Assembly (NCBI GenBank): GCA_013180625.2
Contig: SNVD02004668.1
Span: 62,001-126,000, forward strand
Direction: 5' to 3'
Source: Boswellia sacra
Taxonomy: Eukaryota > Streptophyta > Magnoliopsida > Sapindales > Burseraceae
Length of the DNA stretch: 64,000 nucleotides
The translations under genes were made by a program, and so were the position numbers. Below, piece after piece: positions 7,861 through 19,036 of the stretch. How positions within the stretch are numbered: the stretch's first letter is position 1; each line of letters opens with the position of its first letter. Below the pieces are notes generated by a model. That model did no database searches, was not told the origin of the DNA, and was given only the letters and a program-made list of their open reading frames with translations.

Positions 7861-9164
7861 CACCCCCCAACTAGCTTATTGCTAGTCCCTTAGCAATTAA
7901 AGCGTTATATTTAGAAGTGATTTATAAAATTTTATATCCAAGGTGGTCATTTATTGCACTCTCCTTGATTTTATCCAAATAAACAAACTCTCAACAAATT
8001 ATTATTATTATTATTTTATGACTCATGTACCCTTCGGTCAAGATATCTATAAACCTTCTTTTTGTGCTCAGTCAACACATGACTATGGGGCTTATTAGAA
8101 AGAAGTCATATCGGTTCTAATATTTGTTAAGGCTAACAACTTTAGGTAGGGGGCATTCATTTATTTTATATATATATGTGTTTTTTTTTTTTGAAAGAAT
8201 GCATCTTTAACCCATGTAGCGAGTCTTAGGCTAATGACTCCCAAACCAGTTGGCCTTAGGGCATTAGGTGTTGAGACACCCCTACGAGCTTAACGACTCG
8301 GGTTGCCGATGCTTTATTTTGCTTAGAAACTTGTAGATAGTGCAATGTTCAATCCCATTAAGCTTTCTCCTTATCCATGTAGCGAGCTTTGGGCCAATAG
8401 CTCCCAAACCAGTTGGTCTTAGGGTATTAGGTGTTGAGGCACCCCTCGGGCTTAATTGCTCGAATTAAGGAGGCTACGAGACCAAACTTATCCACAATTG
8501 CTCTCTTTCTTTTTTTTTCACTTTTTTTATTTTTTTAACTTTCCCCTTCCTTTGTGTTGTTATCCTAAAAAAAACAAAAGAACTCAATATTACAACATTT
8601 CATTTTGCCATCCACAATCATGCATCAAGGTATGTGTGTGTGTGCGAAGAAAAGTTCATGAATACTTGCTTAATGAGTACATAAGCACACAATTTTTAAA
8701 TGATAAGGTTGTGAGAGTTCATAGATTTGAATAATTCAAAGTGAAATGAATAAGACCTCCTTGTTATACAATTCAAAAATCAAGACTAAATAATATCAAG
8801 TTAGCTAAAATGAGTTCACAAAATCAAAATAAAATGACAAATTGGTTAGAATGGGTTTCAAGAGTTCAAACTGGTCCTCCTTACTCTGCCATTCCTGACC
8901 CAGAATGCGTCTCAAGAGGATTTAAACTCCTTACGCCGCACTTTGAATCTAATTACTAACTCGCTTTTTTTTTTTTGCAAGAAAAAAGAAAATTCAAGAC
9001 ACACTTATGTCTACTATCCTTCCCCCCCAACCAAATCAAACATTGTCCTCAATGTTTAAATGTAGAGAGATAAAGTATAGGGGACATTACCTGAAGCTTC
9101 TGTTATTCAAGAGAGATGACCTGAAAGACTCATAAAATAACATGCTAAAAATAAAATAAAATAA
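7861..9164 (-). other. 3' non-coding region of E2
   Basis: About 1.3 kb matching the E3 3' UTR in order: purine tract next to the LTR, hairpin, duplicated module, T-rich runs, a second C-rich run on the plus strand (about 9018..9033, a purine tract in element sense) and the inverted repeat 'aacattgtcctcaatgtt'. No protein frame is supported. Confidence 0.75.
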
Positions 9165-9420
9165 AATAAAAGACAAGAAATTTAAAATTGATGGCACACA
9201 TGCATGTGTATAGGTAGTTGTGGCTGTGGCTCACATCTTCCTCTGGTTTTACGTCTAGAAACGGCTTAAACACCTTCTATGAGTTGGGGATATGCTTCCC
9301 ATCCAGTTTTCTTATAAACTGGCAAACAAGGTCGTTTTGAGTCAGATTCCCAAGACTATGAAGAAAATGAGAGAGAAGAAAAGAAAATGGATGCAAGGTG
9401 AGCAACAGTTTTTAGGAAAA
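9165..9420 (-). pseudogene. deletion scar of LOG and Cys-rich genes (E2)
   Basis: The 3' UTR runs into spacer sequence at about 9180 with LOG removed. About 9255..9358 then matches the C-terminal codons of the Cys-rich ORF. At about 9358 the sequence jumps to the leader of the short upstream ORF. Thus two internal deletions removed LOG and most of the Cys-rich gene from an ancestor that carried both. Confidence 0.75.
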
Positions 9421-9602
9421 AAAACCGACTTTAAAAGTCACGGAATACCGTATCCGCCACTTGACCGGGAAATAAAATAAAAACACACAACTAAAATAAA
9501 CGCACACAAAATAAAATAAAAACAAACTAGAAATGATAGTAAAAATCAAGAATAAAAATAAAAATGAAAATATGGCATAGATGGATAAAATTTGATCAAT
9601 CA

Positions 9603-9872
9603 TTATAAAGAAATGCAAAAGAGGAATCTTTTCGAAAGTGATTTACCACGGTAAAAAATATGCCATTGAGGTGGTACCTTTCTTTTTCCTTTATTTGTAA
9701 GAATGGAAGAGATTACCACTATCTGAGTTTGTTTGTCCTTAAAGCATGCATTATTGAGTGTGGATGTTTGTTCCTCCCTTTTTTCGAACCATGGCTTCCA
9801 ACTCTTAATCTCCTTCACCTGTACAAAATCAAGCAATGAAAATTCTTTAGAAGCAATGGGCACTAGTTGCAT
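9603..9872 (-). pseudogene. post-protease linker remnant (E2)
   Basis: An 89-codon frame. Its first part aligns by pattern with the acidic linker that follows protease in E3 (LLDF/LLDC, then SKxRFEE-like). The later part ends in KVPPQWH, reminiscent of the MPPHWN segment before the integrase zinc domain. It therefore seems to be a junction fragment across a large pol deletion, not a gene of its own. Confidence 0.45.
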
Positions 9873-11420
9873 ACTTGGTTCAAAAGACTAGTTAACCCGA
9901 TTTCCAAAGGAGTTGAAAAATTCTCATTTTGGATATAGTCTTCCACGTTAGTTTTTGTCCTATTAGCTTCCTCATTTTCATCATGCTCGAAAAATTCATT
10001 AATATCGAAATTTTGGTTAAATTCCTTTGCATGATGCATAAGTGAGGATTCGGTCTTTTCTTTGTTAGGTGTAAGTTGATTATCCTCTTCCTTACCCTTT
10101 AGGATTGATTCATCATCTTTCTCATAAGGGTTAGGAATATGTTCTTGATCGACCTTACTATCATGAAGAGCACTTACCGAATCTTCGAGAAGAGCACTTA
10201 CCGAATCTTCGAGAAGATGTTGGCTAATTGGATTACTCACATGTGGATTGATGAGGTTTGGCTCGAGTTGAGATGGAAACACACCTTTCTCATGAGTACT
10301 AAATGCAAATGCAAGTTTTTCAAGAGCATCATTCAAGTTTGCCATAGTTTGAGCAACCTGACTATTAAAAGGCTCTTGCTTTGCAATGAATGAATTCCAT
10401 GTTTCTTCAAGATCCTTATAAGATGCATGATCATGAGCTTTTTGAAAATTTTGACATGATTGAAATGGAGGTTGGTAAGATTGTGCATGATTATCATTCC
10501 TCCAATCAAAATTCAAGTGATTTTTTCCATCCAAACTTTTGTGAGTAAGGATTAGGATTTGACCTTTGGAAAGTGTTTAAAACATTGGTTTGGTCATGGA
10601 GACTTTTCCTAAAGGTAGACACAATTGGGCAATCATCCGTAGGATGATCACTAGAATTACAAGTTTGACAGACAATTTCTTGCATATACCACATTTCTAA
10701 GTCCTCGACTTTCCTAGCTAGGGATGTAAATTTAACATGTAGATCATGATTCTCCCTAAAGTTATATATCCCTCTACTAGACGTTCTTGGTACCTCATAG
10801 GTGCCAACATTGTTCCAATTTTGGGCATTTTTCGCTAGTAAGTCTAGGAAATCCATGGCTTCATCAGGGTCTTTATTTTCAAATTGTCCATTACACATTA
10901 ATTCTACCATTTGCCTAGCTTGATGTGTAGGACCTTCATAGAAAATTAGAACTAGTTCCCATGTTTCCAAACCATGATGAGGACAAGTATTAAGCAATGC
11001 TTTATACCTATCCCAACATTGATAAAATGTCTCTCCTTGTTTTTGAGCGAAATTGATGATTTGATTTTTGAGAGAATTTGTTCTATAGGGAGGAAAGAAT
11101 TCTTTAAGAAATTGTTGTTGCATTTCATCCCCTGAGCTAATGGATCTTGACCTAAGATTTTGTAGCCATGTCTTAGCTTTATCTTTTAGAGAAAAAGGAA
11201 AAAGCTTTAATTGAAAGATGTTTATGCTACAATTTAGGTCACTATAAGTGTTGCAAAACTCTTTAAATTCTCTCAAGTGCAAAAATGGGTTTTCAACATC
11301 TAGGCCATGAAAGTGAGGTAAGAATTGAATGACATCCGATTCATGGTCGAAATATGTTGCATCATGAGGGAAGACTATGCAAGATTGTGCACAAGTTCTC
11401 ATAAGATTCATGCAATCCAT
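9863..11420 (-). pseudogene. Gag of E2, frameshifted
   Basis: Gag forms the virus-like particle and packages element RNA. Two overlapping frames, 10506..11420 (304 codons) and 9863..10534 (223 codons), together cover Gag; they are offset near an A6 run at about 10530. Visible: FHGLDVENP and LKLFPFSLKDKAKTW of the retrotransposon Gag domain, YQCWDRYKALLNTCPHHG, and a zinc knuckle CQTCNSSDHPTDDC (C-x2-C-x4-H-x4-C). After the Gag tail the protease catalytic region is absent and the frame continues into the post-protease linker. An upstream start is possible. It differs from the E3 Gag at many positions, so it marks another subfamily. Confidence 0.8.
10166..10213 (-). repeat. 24-bp tandem duplication in E2 gag
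   Basis: Two perfect copies of a 24-bp unit (10166..10189 and 10190..10213). They duplicate eight codons in frame, giving LEDSVSAL twice in the Gag tail. E3 lacks it, so it is a recent in-frame slippage event. Confidence 0.9.
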
Positions 11421-11623
11421 TTATGTTCTCAATTGGGTTTGAGCATGTTTTTAAAGAAGATGAGTGACTCCTAACAATTCTACCACCTAATGCAATGAGG
11501 AAGAAAAGATGAACACATGCAAGAAAAAAGAAATAAAAATAGAAATGGGGAGAGAAGAGATGAACATATGCAATAGAAATGGGAAAAGAAAATACTTACA
11601 ATTTTTTACGCCAAATTTTATCT

Positions 11624-11641
11624 TCCCCGGCAACGGCGCCA
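11624..11641 (-). promoter_or_regulatory. primer-binding site, tRNA-Asp (E2)
   Basis: The plus strand reads TCCCCGGCAACGGCGCCA, so the minus strand is a perfect match to the 3' end of plant tRNA-Asp. It lies six bases inside LTR B. Confidence 0.9.
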
Positions 11642-11647
11642 AAAACT

Positions 11648-13173
11648 TGACACATCCGAAAAAGGATTGTCTCCCAAGTATAGGAGTGTCGAAGTAATAA
11701 ACCCGGTGAGACCGGGGTCGATCCACGAGGAAGGGAATTTAAGCGTTACAAATTTTAAGCTAAACAAATGTGATATGGATGATTCAAAGAGGTGACATGA
11801 TAATAACAACAAGTATGTAAGATGGTAGGTGGTATTACCGACCATTCAAATATAAAACAAAAAGCAAGAGGAGGTAAAACCATCCATGGAAATAAGTGGT
11901 ATAACCAACCATAGTAAATTAAAGAACAATTTCATAAGGTGGTAGAACCTACCATAGTAAATAAATAAAAAGTTCATAAACAATAGAATAATTAAAATAC
12001 AATAGGAATTAACACAATAACAATGAAGGCTAAGGTTAGGGGATCCGCCCTTGATATTTCAAATAAGGATAATTAACCCATTTTAGTTATATGAATTATA
12101 TTTTTTTCATTACCAATATTTATACCACTTCTTGTAAATGGGTTCAAGCATCCAATGTGCCAATCATCATATGTCTACACAAAATCAAGGTTCCTAACTA
12201 GATTCGTGTCGGTAAGGAAGAACCTACATCATCTAGAAAGGATCCAAGCATTTGATGTGCCAAGGATTGTCGACAATGGATCAAGACCTCCGCTTTACGA
12301 GTGGTGTCAAGATTGATTAAGAAATTAAATATAAATCATATTGAATAAACATTATAAGATTAAGATTATTAAGCACATATTAAGGGTTATAGAATCCTTA
12401 TTCTCATATCAAGGGTTTCACCCTTTCACCTTAGCAAAAAAGAAATTAAAAGAACATTATAATAGAAAGAAAATAAAATGCAAGAAAAAGGAAATTCATT
12501 AATAACATAAACACACAAAACACAATACAAGATCCTAGCCAAAGCCAAAATGTTCCAGCCAAGGCCAAGATGCCCTAATGGGTCACAAGGCACCTCTATT
12601 TATAGATACATCCAGGGGCAAACTTGTCAAATTACAAGGGCATCATTGTCAAATATTAGTTGTAAATATCTTTGACAATTGGGATCATTAGGCACCGACT
12701 TTGACCATCAATTTTGACATCGAAATGTTGTGAATTTTAATCACATGTCTTCATGAAAGTTGTAGATATTTCTCTCAGCTTTCTAGAACATATTGATTTG
12801 CACAATTTGGATACGTATTTTGAGAGATACTGTCCAAATACTGAGGCCTGGTCAGACTGGGCCGAGACTATAGATGGGTTCATTTCAAGCCCAATTTTGG
12901 TGCACTAAGAGCCCGAATTTGATGATGTTTGTGAAATGCAATCTTATAGAAAATTAAATCAGCTTTCCAAAACATTAAGAATTGCACCATTCTGATCTAT
13001 AAATAGAGAGTTATGCCCATTTTACCGAACCTGTAACAAAACCAAAATTAAGAGAAATTAATTCCAGAGATGCAAATGCTACAAATATGCTTAAGTTGAG
13101 GAATTTAATGACACTATTAATGCAATATGATGAACTAAACTCTTATTAAACATGCATATTTAAGTGTTCATCA
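11648..13173 (-). mobile_element. LTR B, Athila-like
   Basis: 1526 bp with the same ends as LTR A (TGACACATCCG to GTGTTCATCA on plus). TATA box at 12598..12605 (minus). It is both 5' LTR of E2 (primer site at 11624..11641) and 3' LTR of E3 (purine tract just past 13173). Near identity to A and C by eye suggests recent amplification or recombination. Confidence 0.9.
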
Positions 13174-14519
13174 CACCTCCCAACTAGCTTATTGCTAGTC
13201 CCTAGCAATTAAAGCGTTATTATTTAGAAGTGATTTGTAGAATTTTACATCCAAGGTGGTCATTATTGCACTCTCCTTGATTTTATCCAAATAAACAACT
13301 CTCAACTGATTTTTTTTTTAAATGACTCATGTACCCTTCAGTCAAGATATCCACAAACCTTCTTTTGTGCTCAGTTGACACATGACTATGGGGCTTATTA
13401 GATATAAGCCATATCGGTTCTAGTATTTGTTAAGGCTAACAACCTTAGGTAGGGGATATTCATTCATTTTATACATTTTTTTTTCTTTTTTCTTTTTTTT
13501 TTTTTGAAAGAATGCATCTTTAACCCATGTAGCGAGCCTTAGGCTAATGACTCCCAGACCAGTTGGCCTTATGGCATTAGGTGTTAAGACACCCCTACGA
13601 GCTTAACGACTCGTTTGCTTGATTCTTTATTTTTGCTAGAAACGTTGGATAGTGCAAATGTTCAATCCCCTTAAGCTTTCTCCTTTGATCCAATGTAGCG
13701 AGCTTTGGGCCATAGCTCCCAAACCAGTTTGGTCATTATGGTATTAGTTTTGAGGCACCCCTCGGGCTTAATGCTCGAATTAAAGGAATGCTACAAGCCA
13801 GAAACTTGATCCACCATTGCTTTCTCTCTTTTTCTTTTTTTTCTTTTTTTTTCATTTTTTCATTTTTTTCATTTTTTTTAAACTTTCCCCTTCCTTTTGT
13901 TGTTATCCTAAACAAAACAAAAGAACCCAAATATTGCAATATTTCATTTCGCCACCCACAATCATACATCAAGGTATGTGTGTGTGTGAAGAAAGATTCA
14001 TAGATACTTGCTTAATGATCACATAAGCACACAATTTATTAAATGATAAGGTTGTGAGAGTTCATAGATTTGAATGATTCAAAGTGAAATGAATAAGACA
14101 TCCTTGTTATAAAATTCAAAAATCAAGACTAAATAATATCAAATAAGTCTTCAAAAATGCAAGAATAAAATGACAATTGGTTAGAATGGGTTTCAAGAGT
14201 TCAAACTGGTCCTCCCTAATCTGTACATTCCTGACCCAGAAGCGTCTCAAGAGGATTTGAACTCCTTGCGCCGCACTCTGAATCTAATTACTAACTCGCT
14301 TTTTTTTTTGTGCAAGAAAAAGAAAATTCAAGACACACTTATGTCTACTATCCTTCTCCCCCAACCAAATGAAACATTGTCCTCAATGTTTAAATGTGGA
14401 GAGATAAAGTATAGGAGACATTACCTGAAGCTTCTGTTATTCAAGAGAGATGACCTGAAAGACTCATAAAATAACATGTTAAAAATAAAATAAAATAAAG
14501 GACAAAAAAAATTACAAAC
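13174..14519 (-). other. 3' non-coding region of E3
   Basis: About 1.35 kb without a supported gene. From the LTR inward: purine tract (13174..13185), hairpin ATTGCTAG/CTAGCAAT (13191..13209), duplicated module (about 13525..13780), long T runs, and near the inner end a second purine tract (14352..14366 on the complementary strand) with the inverted repeat AACATTG/CAATGTT at 14373..14390. Similar motifs close the coding region of many Athila-type elements. Confidence 0.75.
14352..14390 (-). promoter_or_regulatory. internal polypurine tract and AACATTGAGGACAATGTT motif
   Basis: In element sense an 18-base inverted repeat, AACATTGAGGACAATGTT (7-bp arms), is followed a few bases later by GGTTGGGGGAGAAGG. 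Both are conserved at E2 (about 9018..9056) and E4 (about 49765..49800). The motif pair marks the start of the 3' UTR, about 1.2 kb before the LTR. It could act as an extra plus-strand primer or as an RNA signal; function is inferred. Confidence 0.5.
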
Positions 14520-15165
14520 GGATATTCAGATCCAATTTGCACTTTTTGTTTTGCCCTCCTGCCCAATTAATTTGAGTACTAGCTGGGTCCCGGTTTTCAT
14601 ACTCAACTTCTTGTCATTTGTCCAAGTAGCTCACCAGCAGAAGTGGCAGAATAAGGATCTTTCTCGCTGAATGAGGGATAAAATTCTGTTCCACAGCTGC
14701 ATCAACAAAACTTATCAAAGGATCAAAGAAATTTTTAACATTCAACAAACCTATGGGTTTTTTATGGAGATTCAGTTGAGCCCAAGAGGCAATTTGAAAA
14801 ATTTCTTCAAGAGTGCCAAAGCCACCTAGTAAAGCAATAAAGTCATCTGAATTGATGAGCATATGTGCCATGCGTTCATGCATAGAGGAGACCTGTAACT
14901 CCTTCCCAACCGTTTTTCCAACAATACTTTCTACAGCCAAAGCTTTAGGAATAACTCCTAAGACTTGAGTACCCCCTACATGTGCAGCTGTTGACACAGA
15001 ACCCATTAACCCGAGGCTACCTCCCCCATAAACCACATGAATCTTTCTTTCAGCCAGTAGCCTACCAAGATAATTCGCTACTTCTACGAACTCTTCACTT
15101 TTACCTGGTCGAGATCCACAGAATACACATATCCTTTGGATTCGACGTTTTAAAGTTCCCTCCAT
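14520..15165 (-). pseudogene. LOG: LOG-like gene, frameshifted (E3)
   Basis: Same gene as the E1 copy: 183 codons open from the ATG at 15165, keeping VFCGS, GGGSLGLMG and HERMAHM. The nucleotide-site motif reads LGGFGTLEE, with the leading Pro changed to Leu. Single-base indels near 14650 and 14620 shift the frame, so the last 30 or so codons (EPDPV-like tail and INW) are read only in other frames. Intronless and co-oriented with the element. Its lesions differ from those in E1, so both decayed independently from an intact ancestor. Probably inactive. Confidence 0.85.
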
Positions 15166-15480
15166 GTCTATGCAACTCTCTAACTATGTGTGAAGAAGAG
15201 AACAAGAGATGTGGTATTTATGGAGTGCAAAAAGGTATGCTAATGATGATATCTATCTAGGTAGCTCGATTGTTTATTGAAAAAGTTGACAATAATGCCC
15301 AAAAATTCAAAAGATGATGAAATAAGACACCATAAGTCAAACAAAACATACAAATTCAAAAATGACAGCAATGAGGTATTAAAATTCAAAAATGATGGCA
15401 CGCATGCATATGTACAGGTAGTTGTGACTGTGGCTCCCATCTTCCTCTGGTTTTACGTCCAGAAACGGCCTAAACACCTT
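15166..15480 (-). other. spacer between Cys-rich ORF and LOG (E3)
   Basis: AT-rich spacer of the same length as in E1 and closely similar to it. No gene is visible. Confidence 0.6.
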
Positions 15481-15837
15481 CTATGAGTTGGGGATATGCT
15501 TCCCATCTAGTTTTCTTATAAACTGGCAAACAGGGTCGTTTTGAGTCAGATTCCCAAGACTATAGCGTTCCAGCTCATCTTGGAATTGTGTCCACAATTT
15601 AAAAATTTCACGTTGCACAAGTCCACAAGAATGCGTCTCAAGAGTCGTTCGGATATCATCCAAAGACTCCTTACTCAGTCCATTCTTGATGAACTGTAGT
15701 TTATCCTCTCGATTGTTAGACAAATATCCCAAGGAGCGGCAACGCTGGTTACAAGTCCATCTTGCACATCTGGGACAAACTTGTAACCTTTTCGCTCTTC
15801 GCTTTTTGGCATAAGAGCTTTTTCCCAAACCTGGCAT
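15481..15837 (-). CDS. basic Cys-rich accessory protein (E3 copy)
   Basis: An intact 118-codon frame collinear with the E1 copy. By eye the two differ at about 14 of 357 bases; I count roughly 8 replacement and 6 silent changes, with no indel or stop. All four Cys of the C-x2-C-x4-C-x3-C cluster and the basic run are kept; Cys8 of E1, outside the cluster, is Ser here. Gag, pol and LOG of the same element carry frameshifts, whereas this frame stays open. The start ATG follows an in-frame TGA (15874..15876) by 12 codons. Zinc-binding and nucleic-acid binding are inferred from the pattern. No host protein family recognised. Confidence 0.6.
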   Translation of the reverse strand: MPGLGKSSYAKKRRAKRLQVCPRCARWTCNQRCRSLGYLSNNREDKLQFIKNGLSKESLDDIRTTLETHSCGLVQREIFKLWTQFQDELERYSLGNLTQNDPVCQFIRKLDGKHIPNS

Positions 15838-15873
15838 ATGGGAAACAAGATTATCTGAAAACTCACAAGAGAA

Positions 15874-16030
15874 TCAAACCTTGGCTTCAATTAACCATCT
15901 TAAATCAGCAGGAATACCCTTACGCATCAACAACCTTAGTCTTTCTGCACGAGCTTTATAAATTTTAAGCAAATCATTTTGAGGAAGAGAGGGAAAATGT
16001 TTGTGCAATTTTGAGAGAATGTATCCATGT
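15874..16030 (-). pseudogene. short ORF upstream of Cys-rich protein (E3)
   Basis: The C-terminal part (leucine- and arginine-rich, ending AKV before TGA at 15874..15876) is collinear with E1. The N-terminal frame is shifted by a one-base deletion just after the presumed ATG near 16030. The TGA and the 12 open codons linking to the Cys-rich ORF are conserved. Confidence 0.4.
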
Positions 16031-16155
16031 GAAGAAAATGAGAGAGAAGAAAAGAAAGTGGATGCAAGGTGAGCAACAGTTTTTAGGGAACTGAAAAACC
16101 GACTTTAATAGTCACGGAGTACCGTATCCGCCACTTGACCGGGAAAAATCAATCC

Positions 16156-16629
16156 TTAAAAAGGATCGACTAAAGCAATGGACTCTTCATTTTGGTCAAA
16201 ATTTTCAAAGAATGGTTTTAACCGTTGTCCATTAACTTTAAACACATGACCATTCTTTGGGTTCTCAATTTCAACTGCTCCATGAGGGAAAACATTTTTA
16301 ACAATGAAAGGCCCAGTCCAACGAGACCGAAGTTTACCAGGAAATAAATGCAATCTTGAATCATACAAAAGAACTTTTTGTGAAGGTTCAAAAGATTTTC
16401 TAACAATGAATTTGTCATGAAAAACCTTCATTTTTTCTTTGTAGATTTTAGAATTTTCATAAGCCTCATTCCTGATTTCTTCAAGTTCACTCAGTTTGAG
16501 TTTTCGTAACTTGCAAGCATCATTCAAGTTTGTGTTAAATGTTTTAATGGCCCAATAAGCTTTATGTTCAATTTCCACTAGCAAGTGACAAGGTTTTCCA
16601 TAAACTAATCTATACGGAGACATTCCCAA
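16156..16629 (-). pseudogene. integrase C-terminal domain (E3)
   Basis: A 157-codon open stretch, [17 protein letters not shown] to the end of pol. The GPFIVKN and [11 protein letters not shown] segments form the DNA-binding SH3-like part of Ty3/gypsy integrases. It is separated from the catalytic core by a frame break at 16630..16727, so the integrase gene as a whole is broken. It ends about 120 bp before the short accessory ORF. Confidence 0.85.
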
Positions 16630-16727
16630 TGATGTTTTGAAAGCAGTTCGGTAAGCCCAAAGTGCATCATTAAGTCTTAAAGACCAATCTTTACAATTTG
16701 GGTTAACCGTTTTTTCTAAGATCTATT

Positions 16728-17111
16728 TTATCTCCTATTAGCTAATTCAACTTGTCCAGTTGTTTGTGGGTGATAAGGTGTAGAAATTTTATGGGTTATT
16801 CCATATTTCTTCATTAAGGTTTCAAATGGTTTGTTACAAAAATGTGTACCCCCATCACTAATAATGGCTCGAGGAATTCCAAATCTACTTAAGATATTCT
16901 CCTTCAAGAATTTGACAACTGTTTTGTGATCATTGTTTCGACATGGACTTGCCTCGACCCATTTTGAAACATAGTCTACTGCAACAAGGATGTACACAAA
17001 ACCAAATGACGGTGGAAAGGGTCCCATAAAATCAATACCCCAGCAGTCAAAGATTTCAACGACAAGAATGGGATTCAACGGCATCATGTTTCTTTTTGAA
17101 ATAGATCCCAA
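16728..17111 (-). pseudogene. integrase catalytic core (E3)
   Basis: A 127-codon stretch with the DDE triad in view: Asp in WGIDFMGPF, Asp in ISDGGTHF, and Glu in GQVELANR after STPYHPQT. The core catalyses strand transfer of element DNA. It is flanked on both sides by frameshifts relative to the zinc domain (17184..) and the C-terminal domain. Confidence 0.9.
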
Positions 17112-17183
17112 TTTTTGATAATTTTCACACGTTTTGCAAAATGCATGTGCATCTTTAAATAAGGTGGGCCAATAAAATCCATA

Positions 17184-18191
17184 TTACAAAATTTTAGCAG
17201 CTGTTTTTCTAGATGAAAAATATCCTCCACATGCTTCAGAATGACAAAAGTTAATGACACTACTTACCTTATTGTCGGGTATGCATCTTCTTATTATTTG
17301 GTCTGAACAATATTTGAACAGATATGGGTCATCCCAGTAAAAATTTTTCACCTCGGTTAAAAATTTTCTTTTGTCTTGAGCATTCCAATGAGGTGGCATT
17401 TGCCCTGTCGCAAGAAAATTTACAATGTTAGCAAACCAAGGTACAGTAGCAACAGAAAATAAAAATTCATCAGGAAAAGAATCATTGATAGGTGAAGTTT
17501 CAATTAATGTCTCTATCGTTAGTCTTGAAAGATGATCAGCAACGACATTTTCGGCTCTTTTCTTATCCTTTATTGTGATGTTAAATTCTTGGAGCAATAA
17601 GATCCACCGTATCAATCTAGGTTTTGCATCCTGTTTAGACATTAAATATCTCACAGCTGCATGGTCAGTGTAAACAATTGTGGGAGAACCAATTAAATAA
17701 GAACGAAATATGTCCAATGCAAATACTACTGCAAGTAGTTCTTTTTCAGTTGTTGTGTAATTCATTTGTGCATCATTTAAAGTCCTACTTGCATAGTATA
17801 TCACATAAGGCTCACCTTCTTTTCTTTGTCCTAAGACAGCACCAACTGCATAGTCGCTTGCATCACACATCAATTCAAAAGGCAATGACCAATCAGGAGA
17901 TTGCATAATTGGAGCAGTTGTTAAAAGTCCAATTAGTGTATCAAAGGCATTTTGACATTCTTGAGTCCATTCAAAGGAAGTATCTTTTATTAAGAGGTTA
18001 CAAAGAGGTTTAGATATAGCACTGAAATTTCTTATGAACCTCCTATAAAATCCAGCATGCCCTAAGAATGAACGAACCTCTTTAACTGTTTTTGGTGGAG
18101 GCAAATGGGAAATTAATTCCACTTTTGCTTTATCCACTTCAATTCCTTTAGAAGACACCACATGACCTAAAACAATTCCTGAAGTGACCAT
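17184..18191 (-). pseudogene. RNase H and integrase zinc-binding region (E3)
   Basis: A 335-codon stretch. The RT connection ([15 protein letters not shown]) leads into RNase H ([49 protein letters not shown]). After MPPHWN comes the integrase N-terminal region with [11 protein letters not shown], part of an HHCC zinc finger. RNase H removes the RNA template during reverse transcription. The stretch overlaps the RT frame at 18148..18191, where a frameshift separates the two. Confidence 0.9.
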
Positions 18192-18789
18192 GTAATGACA
18201 TTTTTCCTAATTCAAAATAAGACCTTTTTCTACACACCTTTTTAGGACTTTTTCTAAATTTTTCAAGACAATTATCAAAAGAGTTTCCAAAGACAGTTAA
18301 ATCATCCATGAAAACTTCTAAACAATGCTCAACCATGTCACTGAAAATGCTTAACATGCATCTTTGAAAAGTGGCTGGGGCATTACAAAGTCCAAAAGGC
18401 ATTCTCCTAAATGCAAAAGTGCCAAAGGGGCACGTGAATGTGGTCTTTTCTTGGTCTTCAAGTGCAATGGGAATTTGATAGTAGCCTGAGTATCCATCAA
18501 GAAAGCAGTAGTAGGGGTTTCCTGCTACTCTTTCAAGAATTTGGTCAAGGAAGGGTAAGGGAAAATGGTCTTTTCTAGTGACAGCATTTAATTTTCTATA
18601 ATCAATGCACATCCTCCAACTAGATGAGACACGAGTTGGCGATAATTCACCCTTTTCATTTTTAACTACTGTAATGCCAGATTTCTTAGGTACTACTTGT
18701 GTAGGGCTTACCCACTTACTATCAGAAATAGGATAGATAATTCCCACATCAAGTAGTTTGAGAACTTCAGCCCTAATGACCTCTTTCAT
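18148..18789 (-). pseudogene. reverse transcriptase (E3)
   Basis: A 213-codon stretch with WVSPTQVVPKKSG, MCIDYRKLNAVTRKDHFPLP, FLDGYSGYYQI, PFGLCNAPATFQRCM and the active site FMDDLTVFG (FMDD for YxDD). All are typical of Athila RT. A one-base indel near 18260 shifts the frame after NSFDNCLE and blocks continuation to RNase H. 18790..19036 is the linker between protease and RT (HTHRIHLEENAKTSQ-like pattern), broken by frameshifts. Confidence 0.9.
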
Positions 18790-19036
18790 GTGTGGATTTA
18801 ATCTCCTTTGAGGTTGTTGAGATGTTTTGGCATTTTCCTCTAAATGTATTCTATGTGTGCAAATTAAAGGGTTAATGCCTTTTATATCTTTTAAAGTCCA
18901 CCCAATTGCATTTTTATGCCTTTAAGCACTTCTATCAACTTACCTTGTTGCTCGCATGTGAGGGATGAAGAAATTACCACCGGATATGTCTGATTCTCCC
19001 CAAGATATGCATATTTCAGTCCTTCAGGTAAGGGCT

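Larger units (their letters stand above)
7861..11647 (-). mobile_element. Athila-like internal region E2 (deletion derivative with gag only)
   Basis: Between LTRs B and A: primer site, gag, a post-protease linker, a scar of the accessory module and a full 3' UTR. Protease catalytic region, RT, RNase H, integrase, most of the Cys-rich ORF and all of LOG are missing. Its gag is clearly more diverged from the E3 gag than its LTRs are from the E3 LTRs. It would need proteins from other copies to move. Confidence 0.85.

Noticed and set aside
8456..8734. 92-codon plus-strand frame in the E2 3' UTR
   Set aside because: Low-complexity Phe/Leu-rich translation of T-rich sequence, not conserved in the other copies.
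15838..15888. possible 49-bp GT..AG intron joining short ORF and Cys-rich ORF
   Set aside because: Too short for a plant intron and its removal would shift the frame of the Cys-rich ORF.
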